14,566 nucleotides of DNA from M3 sp045133615 (GCA_045133615.1 JBGUUQ010000052.1:1-14566); one strand, 5' to 3'. Shown: positions 7,921 to 14,550, numbered from the stretch's first letter. Notes: generated by a model not told the origin, from the letters alone. Program-made: numbers and translations.

Positions 7921-8253
7921 CTATACCCTACGGAATACACTCACTGCAAAAACACCGACAAGCGATAGCGTCATTATCGCCAATACCGCAACAAAGCACA
8001 CATCGCCGACAGTTATCACCTGAGAAGATGCAATCGACCGATAAAAGCCAATCCAATATGCGACAAGCACAATCGCAGCAATTACTCCGACTACTATTTC
8101 GAGTATCGACACCGCACGCCCTCTTCGTTCGGGCAACCGATTCATCACCTTTCGCGTAAACCACGGCGACCGTGGCGCATCCGGAAGCTCCTTGCGAAAC
8201 AGTTCCCGCAATCGGTCATCATCAAAATTTTTATTCTTTATATCATTACTCAT
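7921..8253 (-). CDS. Small two-helix membrane protein, probable anti-sigma factor
   Basis: This 110-residue protein has a charged cytoplasmic N-terminus of about 47 residues and two predicted membrane helices (about 48-70 and 81-106). The N-terminal part holds LRELFRKELPDAP (15-27) followed by SPWFTRKVMNRLPER (29-43). A WFTRKV.NRLP motif of this kind is, as I recall, common in small Bacteroidales membrane proteins beside ECF sigma genes. It starts 26 nt downstream of the ECF sigma gene, so co-transcription is likely. That arrangement is the main reason for proposing it as a membrane-anchored sigma regulator. No zinc-binding H-x3-C-x2-C anti-sigma motif is visible; the only cysteine (C86) lies in the second helix. 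No catalytic motif was found. Confidence 0.7.
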   Translation of the reverse strand: MSNDIKNKNFDDDRLRELFRKELPDAPRSPWFTRKVMNRLPERRGRAVSILEIVVGVIAAIVLVAYWIGFYRSIASSQVITVGDVCFVAVLAIMTLSLVGVFAVSVFRRV

Positions 8254-8279
8254 TATCCATATTCAATTTAAAAACATAT

Positions 8280-8810
8280 TCAATACTTCATCACTTGAGC
8301 CATCTTCTGCTTTGCTCGCGACAGATACGACTTAACGGTTCCGTCAGGCAATCCCGTGATTTCAACAATCTTTTTTATCGGTTGGTCCTCAAGATAGAAA
8401 AGCAACACGACAGCTCTTTCATTTTCATTCAACGCTTTCAGACATGTTTCCACGTCCATATGAGCATCCGACGCCGCCAATGATACGGTATCCTCCTCTA
8501 TCGGGATACCCTCATCGCCATAGGCCTCCTCCCTTCGCCGTCGTTGGTAATTATAGAATTCATTGCAAGCTATTCTATACAACCAAGTTTTGAAACGAGC
8601 AATTCCCTTAAATGAACGAAGTGACACATACACCTTTATAAATGTCTCTTGCGCCAAATCATCGGTCAATGCCGCATCACCAAGCGTGAGGTTTAACAGG
8701 AAGCGTCGTAGCCCGTCCTGATATTCTTCCACCAATCGACTAAATGCGTGCCGATTGTCACCGGCCACGCATTTAGCAATCAGTTGAAGTTCCTCTATTC
8801 TACTCAGCAT
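8280..8810 (-). CDS. RNA polymerase sigma factor, ECF (sigma-70) family
   Basis: This 176-residue protein has the two-domain ECF layout. Region 2 (about 22-92) includes the core-binding and promoter-melting segment LTDDLAQETFIKVY (48-61) and RFKTWLYRIACNEFYNYQ (72-89). An acidic linker (about 96-120) follows. Region 4 (about 121-172) has the helix-turn-helix I-T-G-L-P-D-G-T-V-K-S-Y-L-S-R-A-K (151-167) that reads the -35 element. Its start overlaps the end of the upstream lipoprotein gene by 11 nt, which suggests translational coupling. The probable anti-sigma gene follows after 26 nt. Such factors are normally held inactive until an envelope or other signal releases them. The regulon and signal cannot be read from this sequence. 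Confidence 0.93.
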   Translation of the reverse strand: MLSRIEELQLIAKCVAGDNRHAFSRLVEEYQDGLRRFLLNLTLGDAALTDDLAQETFIKVYVSLRSFKGIARFKTWLYRIACNEFYNYQRRRREEAYGDEGIPIEEDTVSLAASDAHMDVETCLKALNENERAVVLLFYLEDQPIKKIVEITGLPDGTVKSYLSRAKQKMAQVMKY

Positions 8811-9516
8811 CTGCGTTTTGTTCTCTCTTGGTTTCGGTCGGCTGTTTTCTATCCTCCATGAAATATGTAATCAGTTTGGCCAAACCGACAAACAACGGTA
8901 TTGCACCAAGTCCCGCCGCTTCCGCCGCATCTACACAGATGAAAAATATTATTATACCCATGCCCCATGCCATCCACACGAGAGCCGAATGTAATCTTGT
9001 TCGCGGAGTCTTATAATCATTAAACAGATTCGGGTCTACCTTCACATTATTCATTATAGCAGCTTCAATCACTCTGTTTCTATCACGTTTTGCCTTATAC
9101 CAATAGTAGAATAAGAAAATTAGTATCAATACCGGAGCGCCGAAAATACTACCAAAAGCTGCAATAACGGATACCATCTCCACAAAGTCTTTACCATTGT
9201 CAAATACACTGCCCGAATCCGTATATATCGACACTTGAATCGGACGACTGGACGCATTCACACTATCCCACTGCACTGAATCGGTTCCTACTCCGGAAAT
9301 TCTTGCTACATTATTGGAATCGAGTTTTATCAGCGTGTCATCCTTATTAATGTTCTCCATCTTCAGCATCTCCGATACCGCTTTTTTCACTCCTTCAGTC
9401 ATTTCAGCTTTATCTACCGAAGTACTGTTCATTCGGCAACTTGTCAATCCGACCACTAAGGCAACTATCACTGCCACTACTGCCATACATTTAAGAAAAT
9501 TCTTTTTCATTGTCAT
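8800..9516 (-). CDS. DUF6249-like membrane lipoprotein
   Basis: This 238-residue protein is first in the sigma-factor operon. The N-terminus is a lipoprotein signal (MKKNFLKCMAVVAVIVALVV from M3) ending in the lipobox LTSC with C27 as the probable lipidated residue. A polar exported domain (28-110) follows, with short beta-like segments (ARISGVGT, PIQVSIYT). A membrane helix (about 113-139) then leads to a basic patch, YKAKRDRNRVIEAAI (140-154). Two further helices (about 176-195 and 201-220) precede a charged tail. The helix plus K-R-x-R-N-R-x-I-E-A-A-I segment resembles DUF6249, a Bacteroidota family I recall beside sigma factors. Placement and the exported domain suggest a sensor or modulator of the sigma pathway; this is inference. 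The start may be M1 or M3, 6 nt apart. Confidence 0.8.
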   Translation of the reverse strand: MTMKKNFLKCMAVVAVIVALVVGLTSCRMNSTSVDKAEMTEGVKKAVSEMLKMENINKDDTLIKLDSNNVARISGVGTDSVQWDSVNASSRPIQVSIYTDSGSVFDNGKDFVEMVSVIAAFGSIFGAPVLILIFLFYYWYKAKRDRNRVIEAAIMNNVKVDPNLFNDYKTPRTRLHSALVWMAWGMGIIIFFICVDAAEAAGLGAIPLFVGLAKLITYFMEDRKQPTETKREQNADAE

Positions 9517-9558
9517 TTAAACTTTAATTGATTTATTGTTGTTTTACCCTTAGACGCG

Positions 9559-9586
9559 CAAATGAATGCAAAAGGTTGCAACACAA
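9559..9586 (-). promoter_or_regulatory. Weak candidate promoter of the lipoprotein-sigma operon
   Basis: On the minus strand TTCATTTG (complement of 9559-9566) differs from the -7 consensus TAnnTTTG by one base and would give a leader of about 35 nt. The -33 position (about 9583-9586) reads TTGT, a poor match. The operon could instead use a promoter read by its own ECF factor, which I cannot recognise. Confidence 0.35.
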
Positions 9587-9646
9587 CATAAATTTTTTGA
9601 GTTTTCTGTTACTCGACAACAAATTTATAAAAATTCCGACAAAACA

Positions 9647-9678
9647 CTTGCACAAATAAAAAACTCAACGTATCTTTG
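9647..9678 (+). promoter_or_regulatory. tRNA-Cys promoter
   Basis: CTTG (9647-9650) is a one-mismatch -33 box. It is followed after 20 nt by a perfect -7 box TATCTTTG (9671-9678), about 20 nt before the tRNA. Confidence 0.75.
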
Positions 9679-9698
9679 CACTCGCAAAACCCAAACAA

Positions 9699-9769
9699 GG
9701 TACCATGGCCGAGGGGTTAGGCACCGGTCTGCAAAACCGTTTACAGCAGTTCGAATCTGCTTGGTACCT
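9699..9769 (+). tRNA. tRNA-Cys (anticodon GCA)
   Basis: This 71-nt tRNA has the acceptor stem GGTACCA (9699-9705) pairing with TGGTACC (9762-9768). The discriminator base is U (9769), as expected for cysteine tRNA. The anticodon GCA is at 9731-9733 in the loop CTGCAAA, and the T-arm is GCAGTTCGAATCTGC. The 3' CCA is not encoded and must be added after transcription. Confidence 0.96.
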
Positions 9770-9771
9770 CA

Positions 9772-9814
9772 AAACGAAAGACGTCTGACTCTGAGAGTCA
9801 GACGTCTTTCGTTT
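9772..9814. terminator. Perfect bidirectional terminator hairpin between tRNA-Cys and a convergent gene
   Basis: A perfect inverted repeat of 20 bp has a 3-nt loop (TGA at 9792-9794), centred on 9793. It ends in AAA on one side and TTT on the other, so it can terminate both the tRNA on the plus strand and the minus-strand gene ending at 9817. It begins 3 nt after the tRNA. Confidence 0.88.
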
Positions 9815-9816
9815 GT

Positions 9817-10356
9817 CTACATCGGACGTTTAGGTTCCTTCGGACGCATGCGCTCAGCCTGCCACTGTTGCCATCGGATAAAATCATCCTCCGATAGAAT
9901 TTTCTTCATCTTTTTGGATAGCTTCTCCTCCGCCTTTGCTACATCCTTTCGTCGTTGCTCCATTTGTTCCTCCATATCTTCAGGGCGACGCGAATTCATG
10001 TTTTCCGACCCTCCGGGTGGCATTCCCGGTCCACCACCGGGACCTCCAAATCCGCCACGCCCACCGGGTCCACCGGGGGGCGGTCCCATCGGACGTTGAG
10101 AACTCGTCGTTTCAGGAAACAACTTCTTATAATAATCCTTATACGCCTTCGACACCTTTTCAAATTGCTTGTTGTCGAGCGAAAACTCATTGCGCATATC
10201 ATCTGCCGTGCGATAAGTCATTGCATCTACCGACATTTCTGCCGGTCGTTCACGGCGTTCCGACATTGGCGGTTCAAAATCCTGAGCCGACGCCTCAGGG
10301 ACTGACACTGCCCCAATAATCAGCAACAGCGCCACTTGTAATATTTTCTTCTTCAT
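9817..10356 (-). CDS. Periplasmic Spy/CpxP-like protein with Gly/Pro-rich insert
   Basis: This 179-residue protein has a signal peptide (1-24, ending EASAQ), so it is exported to the periplasm. Two helical segments resemble the LTxxQ units of Spy/CpxP-type chaperones: SLDNKQFEKVSKAYKDYYKK (59-78) and ILSEDDFIRWQQWQAERM (153-170). Between them are a very Gly/Pro-rich stretch (about 90-116), probably disordered, and a charged helix (about 124-152). The tail is basic (RPKEPKRP). Spy-like proteins bind unfolded outer-membrane or periplasmic proteins; this role is inferred from motif resemblance only, and a DUF4890-type protein of unknown function is an alternative. It converges on tRNA-Cys, sharing the terminator, and lies downstream of the NlpC/P60 gene on the same strand but has its own likely promoter. 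Confidence 0.75.
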   Translation of the reverse strand: MKKKILQVALLLIIGAVSVPEASAQDFEPPMSERRERPAEMSVDAMTYRTADDMRNEFSLDNKQFEKVSKAYKDYYKKLFPETTSSQRPMGPPPGGPGGRGGFGGPGGGPGMPPGGSENMNSRRPEDMEEQMEQRRKDVAKAEEKLSKKMKKILSEDDFIRWQQWQAERMRPKEPKRPM

Positions 10357-10378
10357 AATAACGATAAAATTTTATTCC

Positions 10379-10409
10379 TAAAATTATGGTTATTATGTTC
10401 CACCACAAA
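10379..10409 (-). promoter_or_regulatory. Probable promoter of the Spy/CpxP-like gene
   Basis: On the minus strand TTTG (complement of 10406-10409) lies 19 nt before TAATTTTA (complement of 10379-10386), a one-mismatch -7 box. The start codon is at 10356, so the leader would be only about 15 nt. Confidence 0.6.
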
Positions 10410-10480
10410 AGAAAATCGACCGACCACGCGTATTCGATATTCCTCCGATGGAAATTAATACTTTTTTTAATTCCTCCTTA

Positions 10481-11140
10481 TTATTCCAACCATGTGGAGT
10501 AGATTGAATCAACCTTTTGGTCAAGAACCTGATTAAGAGACGATGCAACAGTATCGTTTTTCATGATTTTATCAATCTTTTCGACCGGCACTTCCACCAC
10601 CCGACTCGGCGTAGAGGACTTCGACGATGTTCGGAATGCAGCATCCACACACCCCGACGAATGGTAATTGCGCGAATAATATCGTTCATTAATATCGCTT
10701 ACAATCACCCCCTGGCTCGATGATGCATGTATCATTTTATCTTTACCTATATATATACCCACATGCGAAACCCGCTTTTTATTGCTTCCCGTAGCAAAAA
10801 ACACAAGGTCGCCCTCACAAAGGTCATTCCGTCCGATAGAACGACAATATTTCTGCTGTTCCGCCGAACTACGCGGCAACTTCACATTTGCCACTTTCAA
10901 ATACACTTGCGCCACCATTCCCGAACAATCCACTCCCGAACGGTCGTTTCCTCCATACCGATACTTTGTTCCAAGCCAACGCCGCGCCTCTTCCACTATC
11001 GCCCGTCGATCGACATCCGCAATCACCGACTGCCCGTCACGCTCCGTATATACCTTATCATCCACAGTCACGCTGCGCGACGACCGACACCCCGACAAGA
11101 GCATCAGAGCGACAACAAACAGCGGTATGACAATACGCAT
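10481..11140 (-). CDS. NlpC/P60 family lipoprotein, probable cell-wall endopeptidase
   Basis: With the start chosen here the protein has 219 residues. It is an outer-membrane or periplasmic lipoprotein: MRIVIPLFVVALMLLSGC is a lipoprotein signal with C18 lipidated. After a short linker an NlpC/P60 domain spans about 45-165. It has the catalytic cysteine in GVDCSGMVAQVY (C72), the histidine in RVSHVGIYIG (H126) and the third residue in MIHASSSQG (H138). Such enzymes cut peptide stems of peptidoglycan, commonly the gamma-D-Glu-diamino acid bond. A C-terminal extension (about 170-219) with K/V/D-rich helical character is unassigned. An open frame extends upstream to 11191, but that puts 17 polar residues before the lipoprotein signal, and a -7 box lies at 11165-11172 inside it. 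So 11140, or 11146 (MSMRIV), is preferred. Confidence 0.88.
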   Translation of the reverse strand: MRIVIPLFVVALMLLSGCRSSRSVTVDDKVYTERDGQSVIADVDRRAIVEEARRWLGTKYRYGGNDRSGVDCSGMVAQVYLKVANVKLPRSSAEQQKYCRSIGRNDLCEGDLVFFATGSNKKRVSHVGIYIGKDKMIHASSSQGVIVSDINERYYSRNYHSSGCVDAAFRTSSKSSTPSRVVEVPVEKIDKIMKNDTVASSLNQVLDQKVDSIYSTWLE

Positions 11141-11164
11141 GGACATGGCTAATGAATTGGAGTA

Positions 11165-11172
11165 CAAATTTA
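11165..11172 (-). promoter_or_regulatory. Candidate -7 box for the NlpC/P60 gene
   Basis: The complement reads TAAATTTG, a perfect TAnnTTTG. No TTTG is found at the usual distance upstream, so this is a partial match. It supports choosing the downstream start of the lipoprotein gene. Confidence 0.4.
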
Positions 11173-11353
11173 ACCAATTACTCCATATCATCCTATACGC
11201 CGCAACCTAAATCTCCATCGCAATATCCGTATCAACGCATGGCATTTAAATATCTTTCACAGTCTACAAGTAAAATTGATTTAATTCCATGAAGCTTCAT
11301 ATTAAATTACATTAAGAATGAGTATTTTAATGCGATAATATAAAATAATCTCT

Positions 11354-11361
11354 TACTTTTG
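11354..11361 (+). promoter_or_regulatory. Probable degP promoter (-7 box)
   Basis: TACTTTTG matches TAnnTTTG perfectly and lies in a very A/T-rich region; only AATG (11329-11332) stands 21 nt upstream as a poor -33 box. The leader to the ATG at 11435 would be about 65 nt. The rest of the 11192-11434 divergent intergenic region holds no gene that I can see. Confidence 0.55.
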
Positions 11362-11434
11362 CCGTCATAAAGTAAAACGTTAAATTTTAACAGTCCAAAA
11401 GTTAAACAGAAGTTTCATTTAACACTAAAGAAAT

Positions 11435-12988
11435 ATGAAAATCTACGGAAAAATCGCATTATTGGCTTGTGGAGTTGCTGTATTCAGCTCTGCAGTCACA
11501 GTAATGGCAATGCGCGCCAACAACGATGCGTCAGTCGACTCAATCATCAGCGACACAGTCATTGCATCAAACAAGACCAACAACGGAGGTGCGTTATACA
11601 CAGCGTCACAACGCCCCACCCCCGATACCGACTTCACCCATGCCGCCGAAAGTACTATCAACGGTGTAGTAAGCATTAAAAGCTATGCCACTCCGCGAGG
11701 CTACAATTATGGAGGAAATCAGCAGATGTTCTCCGACCCGTTATTTGAATTCTTTTTCGGAAACGGCAATAATCGTCGTCGCCAACAGCAGCAGCAACAG
11801 CAGCCCGAACAACAGCAACTCGGACTCGGTTCTGGTGTAATAATCAGCGCCGACGGCTATATCGTAACCAACAATCACGTTATCGACGGAGCCGAACGTC
11901 TTGAAATCACCCTCAACGACAATCGCACATTCAACGCCAAAGTCATCGGTACCGACCCGACTACCGACCTTGCCCTCATCAAGATAGACGCCAAAGACCT
12001 TCCGGTAATTCCAATCGGCGACTCCGACGCGCTCAAAGTAGGCGAATGGGTACTCGCAGTCGGCAATCCTTTCGGATTCACCTCCACAGTTACCACAGGA
12101 ATCGTCAGCGCCAAAGCACGCAACATATCCACAATGACCAATTCAGGTCGTACTGGCGGCAATATGGGAATCGAATCATTTATCCAAACCGATGCAGCAG
12201 TCAATCCGGGCAATTCCGGAGGCGCTCTTGTCAACCTCAGCGGCGAGCTTGTCGGCATCAACACCGCCATCTATTCCCAAACAGGCAACTATGCCGGTTA
12301 TTCATTCGCAATCCCGACATCCATTGTGACCAAAATCATCACAGACATCAAGCAATACGGTACTGTGCAACGAGCCGTACTCGGTATAAAGTTTGGAGAG
12401 CTCACACCGAAATTGGCTAAAGAGAAGAATATCACCGCAGTCAACGACGGATTGTATGTCGGAGCAATCGAAGACCGCAGCGCAGCTATGGAAGCCGGAC
12501 TTAAAGAGGGCGACGTAATCATCAAAATCAATGGTGCCGCAACTCACAACACTGCACAACTCCAAGAGCAGATCAACAAATACCGCCCCGGCGATAAAAT
12601 CACAGTGACCTACATCCGCGACAATAAAGAGCACACTGCCAACGTCACCCTGCGCAACTCGCAAGGCGATACCAAAATCACCAAAGCCGCCGATGTAATG
12701 AATCTCGGATGCGCATTCAAGACCGTTCCTGCCGAGACACTGCGACAACTTGAAATCTCCAACGGATTGCAAGTCACCGGACTGAAAGATGGCAAATTCA
12801 AGTCGGCCGGCATCAAAGAAGGGTTCATCATCCTCGACATAAACAACAGCCGCGTATCATCGCCCGAAGACGTTGAAAACATTTACAACGCCATCATGAA
12901 GAGCAACGATTATGATAAAGTGATGTTTATCACAGGTATCTACCCGACAGGAAAGAAAGTCTATTATGCTGTCGATCTTGCCGAGTAA
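11435..12988 (+). CDS. degP: DegP/HtrA-type periplasmic serine protease (Do family)
   Basis: This 517-residue protein has an N-terminal hydrophobic segment (about 6-26) that acts as signal peptide or anchor, so it works in the periplasm on misfolded envelope proteins. The trypsin-like domain (about 70-305) carries the catalytic triad H148 (VTNNHVIDGA), D178 (TDLALIKID) and S261 (NPGNSGGAL). Before the histidine a loop (about 92-130) contains an aromatic patch (DPLFEFFFGN), three arginines and a glutamine-rich stretch (117-128); this corresponds to the regulatory LA loop. A first PDZ domain (about 310-405) with RAVLGIKFG and AGLKEGDVIIKING follows, then a second, more diverged PDZ (about 420-510). 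Length and domain order fit the family. It is divergent from the NlpC/P60 gene and has its own terminator. The symbol follows the family; htrA is a synonym. Confidence 0.95.
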   Translation: MKIYGKIALLACGVAVFSSAVTVMAMRANNDASVDSIISDTVIASNKTNNGGALYTASQRPTPDTDFTHAAESTINGVVSIKSYATPRGYNYGGNQQMFSDPLFEFFFGNGNNRRRQQQQQQQPEQQQLGLGSGVIISADGYIVTNNHVIDGAERLEITLNDNRTFNAKVIGTDPTTDLALIKIDAKDLPVIPIGDSDALKVGEWVLAVGNPFGFTSTVTTGIVSAKARNISTMTNSGRTGGNMGIESFIQTDAAVNPGNSGGALVNLSGELVGINTAIYSQTGNYAGYSFAIPTSIVTKIITDIKQYGTVQRAVLGIKFGELTPKLAKEKNITAVNDGLYVGAIEDRSAAMEAGLKEGDVIIKINGAATHNTAQLQEQINKYRPGDKITVTYIRDNKEHTANVTLRNSQGDTKITKAADVMNLGCAFKTVPAETLRQLEISNGLQVTGLKDGKFKSAGIKEGFIILDINNSRVSSPEDVENIYNAIMKSNDYDKVMFITGIYPTGKKVYYAVDLAE

Positions 12989-13064
12989 CACAACCGCCCG
13001 CACTAATAATTGCAATATAATATAAGGTTAGTTAGGAATCACACGGTTTTAATTAGGGTTATTC

Positions 13065-13100
13065 AACAGCACCGAATTGGAAAATTCGGTGCTGTTTTTT
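13065..13100 (+). terminator. Rho-independent terminator after degP
   Basis: A perfect 14-bp stem (13065-13078 with 13083-13096) has a GGAA loop. A run of six T (13095-13100) overlaps and follows its right arm. Confidence 0.92.
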
Positions 13101-13128
13101 GCCATTATTCCCAATTTAGTTGAAATTG

Positions 13129-13160
13129 TTTGTTTTTATGCGAATTTATCACTAATTTAG
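13129..13160 (+). promoter_or_regulatory. Promoter of the DUF4251 gene pair
   Basis: TTTG (13129-13132), a 20-nt spacer and TAATTTAG (13153-13160, one mismatch in the -7 box) give a start near 13167 and a leader of about 40 nt. Confidence 0.7.
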
Positions 13161-13205
13161 CATTAAAACCATCACTTAAGTTTCACTTATTAATATTTTA
13201 CCATT

Positions 13206-13757
13206 ATGAAAACTAAATTATTACTATTGGCAATCGTTACTACAATCTCAATGGGAACAATCTCGGCGAAAGAAAAATGTGACTCAACCGACAAAGCAAT
13301 CCAAAAAGAGACGCAAGCAAAACTTGATTCCATCAATTTTGAGAAACTGCTTAAAGCCATCGACTCAAAACTATTTGTAATTCAAGTCGATAAATTCATG
13401 CATGCAAAAGGCTATACCAACATCGCATCGACTATGAACTTCATTATGGTACGCGGAGATGAGGTCATAGTCCAACTTCCCGGCTATGCTGGAAAGAAAA
13501 AGAAAATCAATAGCAACCATCTCGGCGGTGTCACCTTAAACGGCTCAATCAAAGATTTCAAAGTTACCACTCAAAAAAACGGAGACCGAAAGATTTCAAT
13601 GCAAGTCAACGGCGACAACATATACATCACCCTCTTCAACGGTTCATCACAAGCACAAGCGCGTCTGCGCAACGGCATCACCGTTGAAGGTACACTCGTA
13701 CCATACACCGAGACCGAAGTTGTAATCGGAAGTTATATCGACCGCCGTCAAGACTGA
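13206..13757 (+). CDS. Secreted DUF4251-family protein (first of a tandem pair)
   Basis: This 183-residue protein has a signal peptide (1-21, ending TISA), so it is exported. The mature part starts with a charged helix (22-50) and continues with a beta-rich DUF4251-type domain: FVIQVDKFM (57-65), MNFIMVRGDEVIVQLPG (77-93), LGGVTLNGSIKDFKV (106-120), ISMQVNGDNIYITLFNG (130-146) and VEGTLVPY (160-167). DUF4251 is a Bacteroidota family of unknown function. The 183-residue paralogue follows after 69 nt. Compared with that copy, the Gly-rich loop before LGG is replaced by a lysine run (GKKKKINSNH, 96-105), and the strand region around 132-145 is shorter. C25 is not in a lipobox. No function is assigned. 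Confidence 0.87.
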   Translation: MKTKLLLLAIVTTISMGTISAKEKCDSTDKAIQKETQAKLDSINFEKLLKAIDSKLFVIQVDKFMHAKGYTNIASTMNFIMVRGDEVIVQLPGYAGKKKKINSNHLGGVTLNGSIKDFKVTTQKNGDRKISMQVNGDNIYITLFNGSSQAQARLRNGITVEGTLVPYTETEVVIGSYIDRRQD

Positions 13758-13826
13758 CAATTAAACCTTTCAATCCTTCATATGTCTACATAATAAATTC
13801 TAATTTAAAAGCGTTATTATAGTAGA

Positions 13827-14378
13827 ATGAAAACAAAAATTTTTCTATTGGTAATGACCGTAATGCTCTCCATAGGAAGCATATCGGCTGAAGAAAAGAA
13901 AGAGCTGACCAAGGAGCAGAAAAAAGAGCTTCAGGCAAAACGCGACTCAATCGATTTCATCCATTCGTCGCGCGCCATCGATGACCGACATTTCGCACTT
14001 CAGGCCGATCAGGTTATCTATGGCAGAGGTGGCTCTGATTCCGTTCTTCCGTCGACTAACTTCATAGTTGTCAATGGCGACCAAGGCATCATACAAGTCT
14101 CACCGAAAGTTGGCGGAGGTCCTAACGGCCTTGGAGGAATCACTATTGACGGCACTATCTCCGGATACAAGGTCAGAACAGACAAAAAAGGCAATAAGAC
14201 AATCTCGATGACAGTGTCCTCTATGGGAACATCATCGTCAGTAAGCATCACTCTATACAGCGGCAGCAATAATGCCTCTGCTCGTGTCAGCGCTACATTC
14301 CACAGCGACAATGTCACCCTCAACGGCAATTTGGTGCCCTACAATCACTCCGACGTAACAATCGGCTCTCACAGATAA
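13827..14378 (+). CDS. Secreted DUF4251-family protein (second of a tandem pair)
   Basis: This 183-residue paralogue of the preceding gene has a signal peptide (1-21, ending SISA). A lysine/glutamate-rich helix (22-42) and a DUF4251-like domain follow: HFALQADQVIYGRGG (55-69), STNFIVVNGDQGIIQVSPK (76-94), GGGPNGLGGITIDGTISGYKV (96-116), KTISMTVSSMG (124-134), SVSITLYSGSNNASARV (138-154) and VTLNGNLVPY (163-172). It keeps the Gly-rich GGGPNGLGG loop that I recall as typical of the family, so it is probably the less changed copy. No terminator lies between the two genes, so they are probably co-transcribed; a terminator follows at 14428. Function is unknown. Confidence 0.87.
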   Translation: MKTKIFLLVMTVMLSIGSISAEEKKELTKEQKKELQAKRDSIDFIHSSRAIDDRHFALQADQVIYGRGGSDSVLPSTNFIVVNGDQGIIQVSPKVGGGPNGLGGITIDGTISGYKVRTDKKGNKTISMTVSSMGTSSSVSITLYSGSNNASARVSATFHSDNVTLNGNLVPYNHSDVTIGSHR

Positions 14379-14427
14379 TTCATCTGGCGGAGACCGTTAC
14401 AACGTTAAAAATAGGGTTAAATTTAGG

Positions 14428-14461
14428 ACCACGACGGGCAAAAAGCTCGTCGTGGTGTTTT
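14428..14461 (+). terminator. Rho-independent terminator after the DUF4251 pair
   Basis: A 12-bp stem (14428-14439 with 14445-14456) contains one G-T wobble and an AAAAA loop. It is followed by GTTTT. Confidence 0.88.
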
Positions 14462-14519
14462 ATAAAAGCACCATAATAAATGGTAATGTTGCCAAAAACA
14501 GTTGGTAAATTAGAATAGG

Positions 14520-14547
14520 AAATGGGGCTTTAAAGCCCCATTTTTTT
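14520..14547 (+). terminator. Second terminator-like hairpin, just before a possible gene start
   Basis: A perfect self-complementary 24-mer (14520-14543, centre 14531/14532) has GGGGC/GCCCC arms and is followed by T residues up to 14547. No gene is evident between it and the previous terminator at 14428-14461. It is either a back-up terminator or an attenuator or leader hairpin for a gene starting at about 14551. Confidence 0.6.
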
Positions 14548-14550
14548 ATT

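Noticed and set aside
9699..9814. tRNA-Cys with adjacent palindrome as an att site of an integrated element
   Set aside because: No integrase, no duplicated tRNA 3' end elsewhere in the window and no foreign-looking gene block nearby.
9566..10099. 177-codon plus-strand frame through tRNA-Cys
   Set aside because: It spans the tRNA, the terminator and the antisense of the Spy-like gene; its proline/glycine-rich end is the reverse complement of that gene's Gly/Pro linker.
11141..11191. Upstream extension of the NlpC/P60 frame to 11191
   Set aside because: It would put 17 non-hydrophobic residues before a clear lipoprotein signal, and a promoter -7 box lies within it; the start at 11140 or 11146 fits better.
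11783..11818. CAG/CAA triplet tract as a microsatellite or phase-variable repeat
   Set aside because: It is mixed CAG/CAA/CCC/GAA and in-frame coding for a Gln-rich loop, not a pure repeat; mentioned only as a loop feature of DegP.
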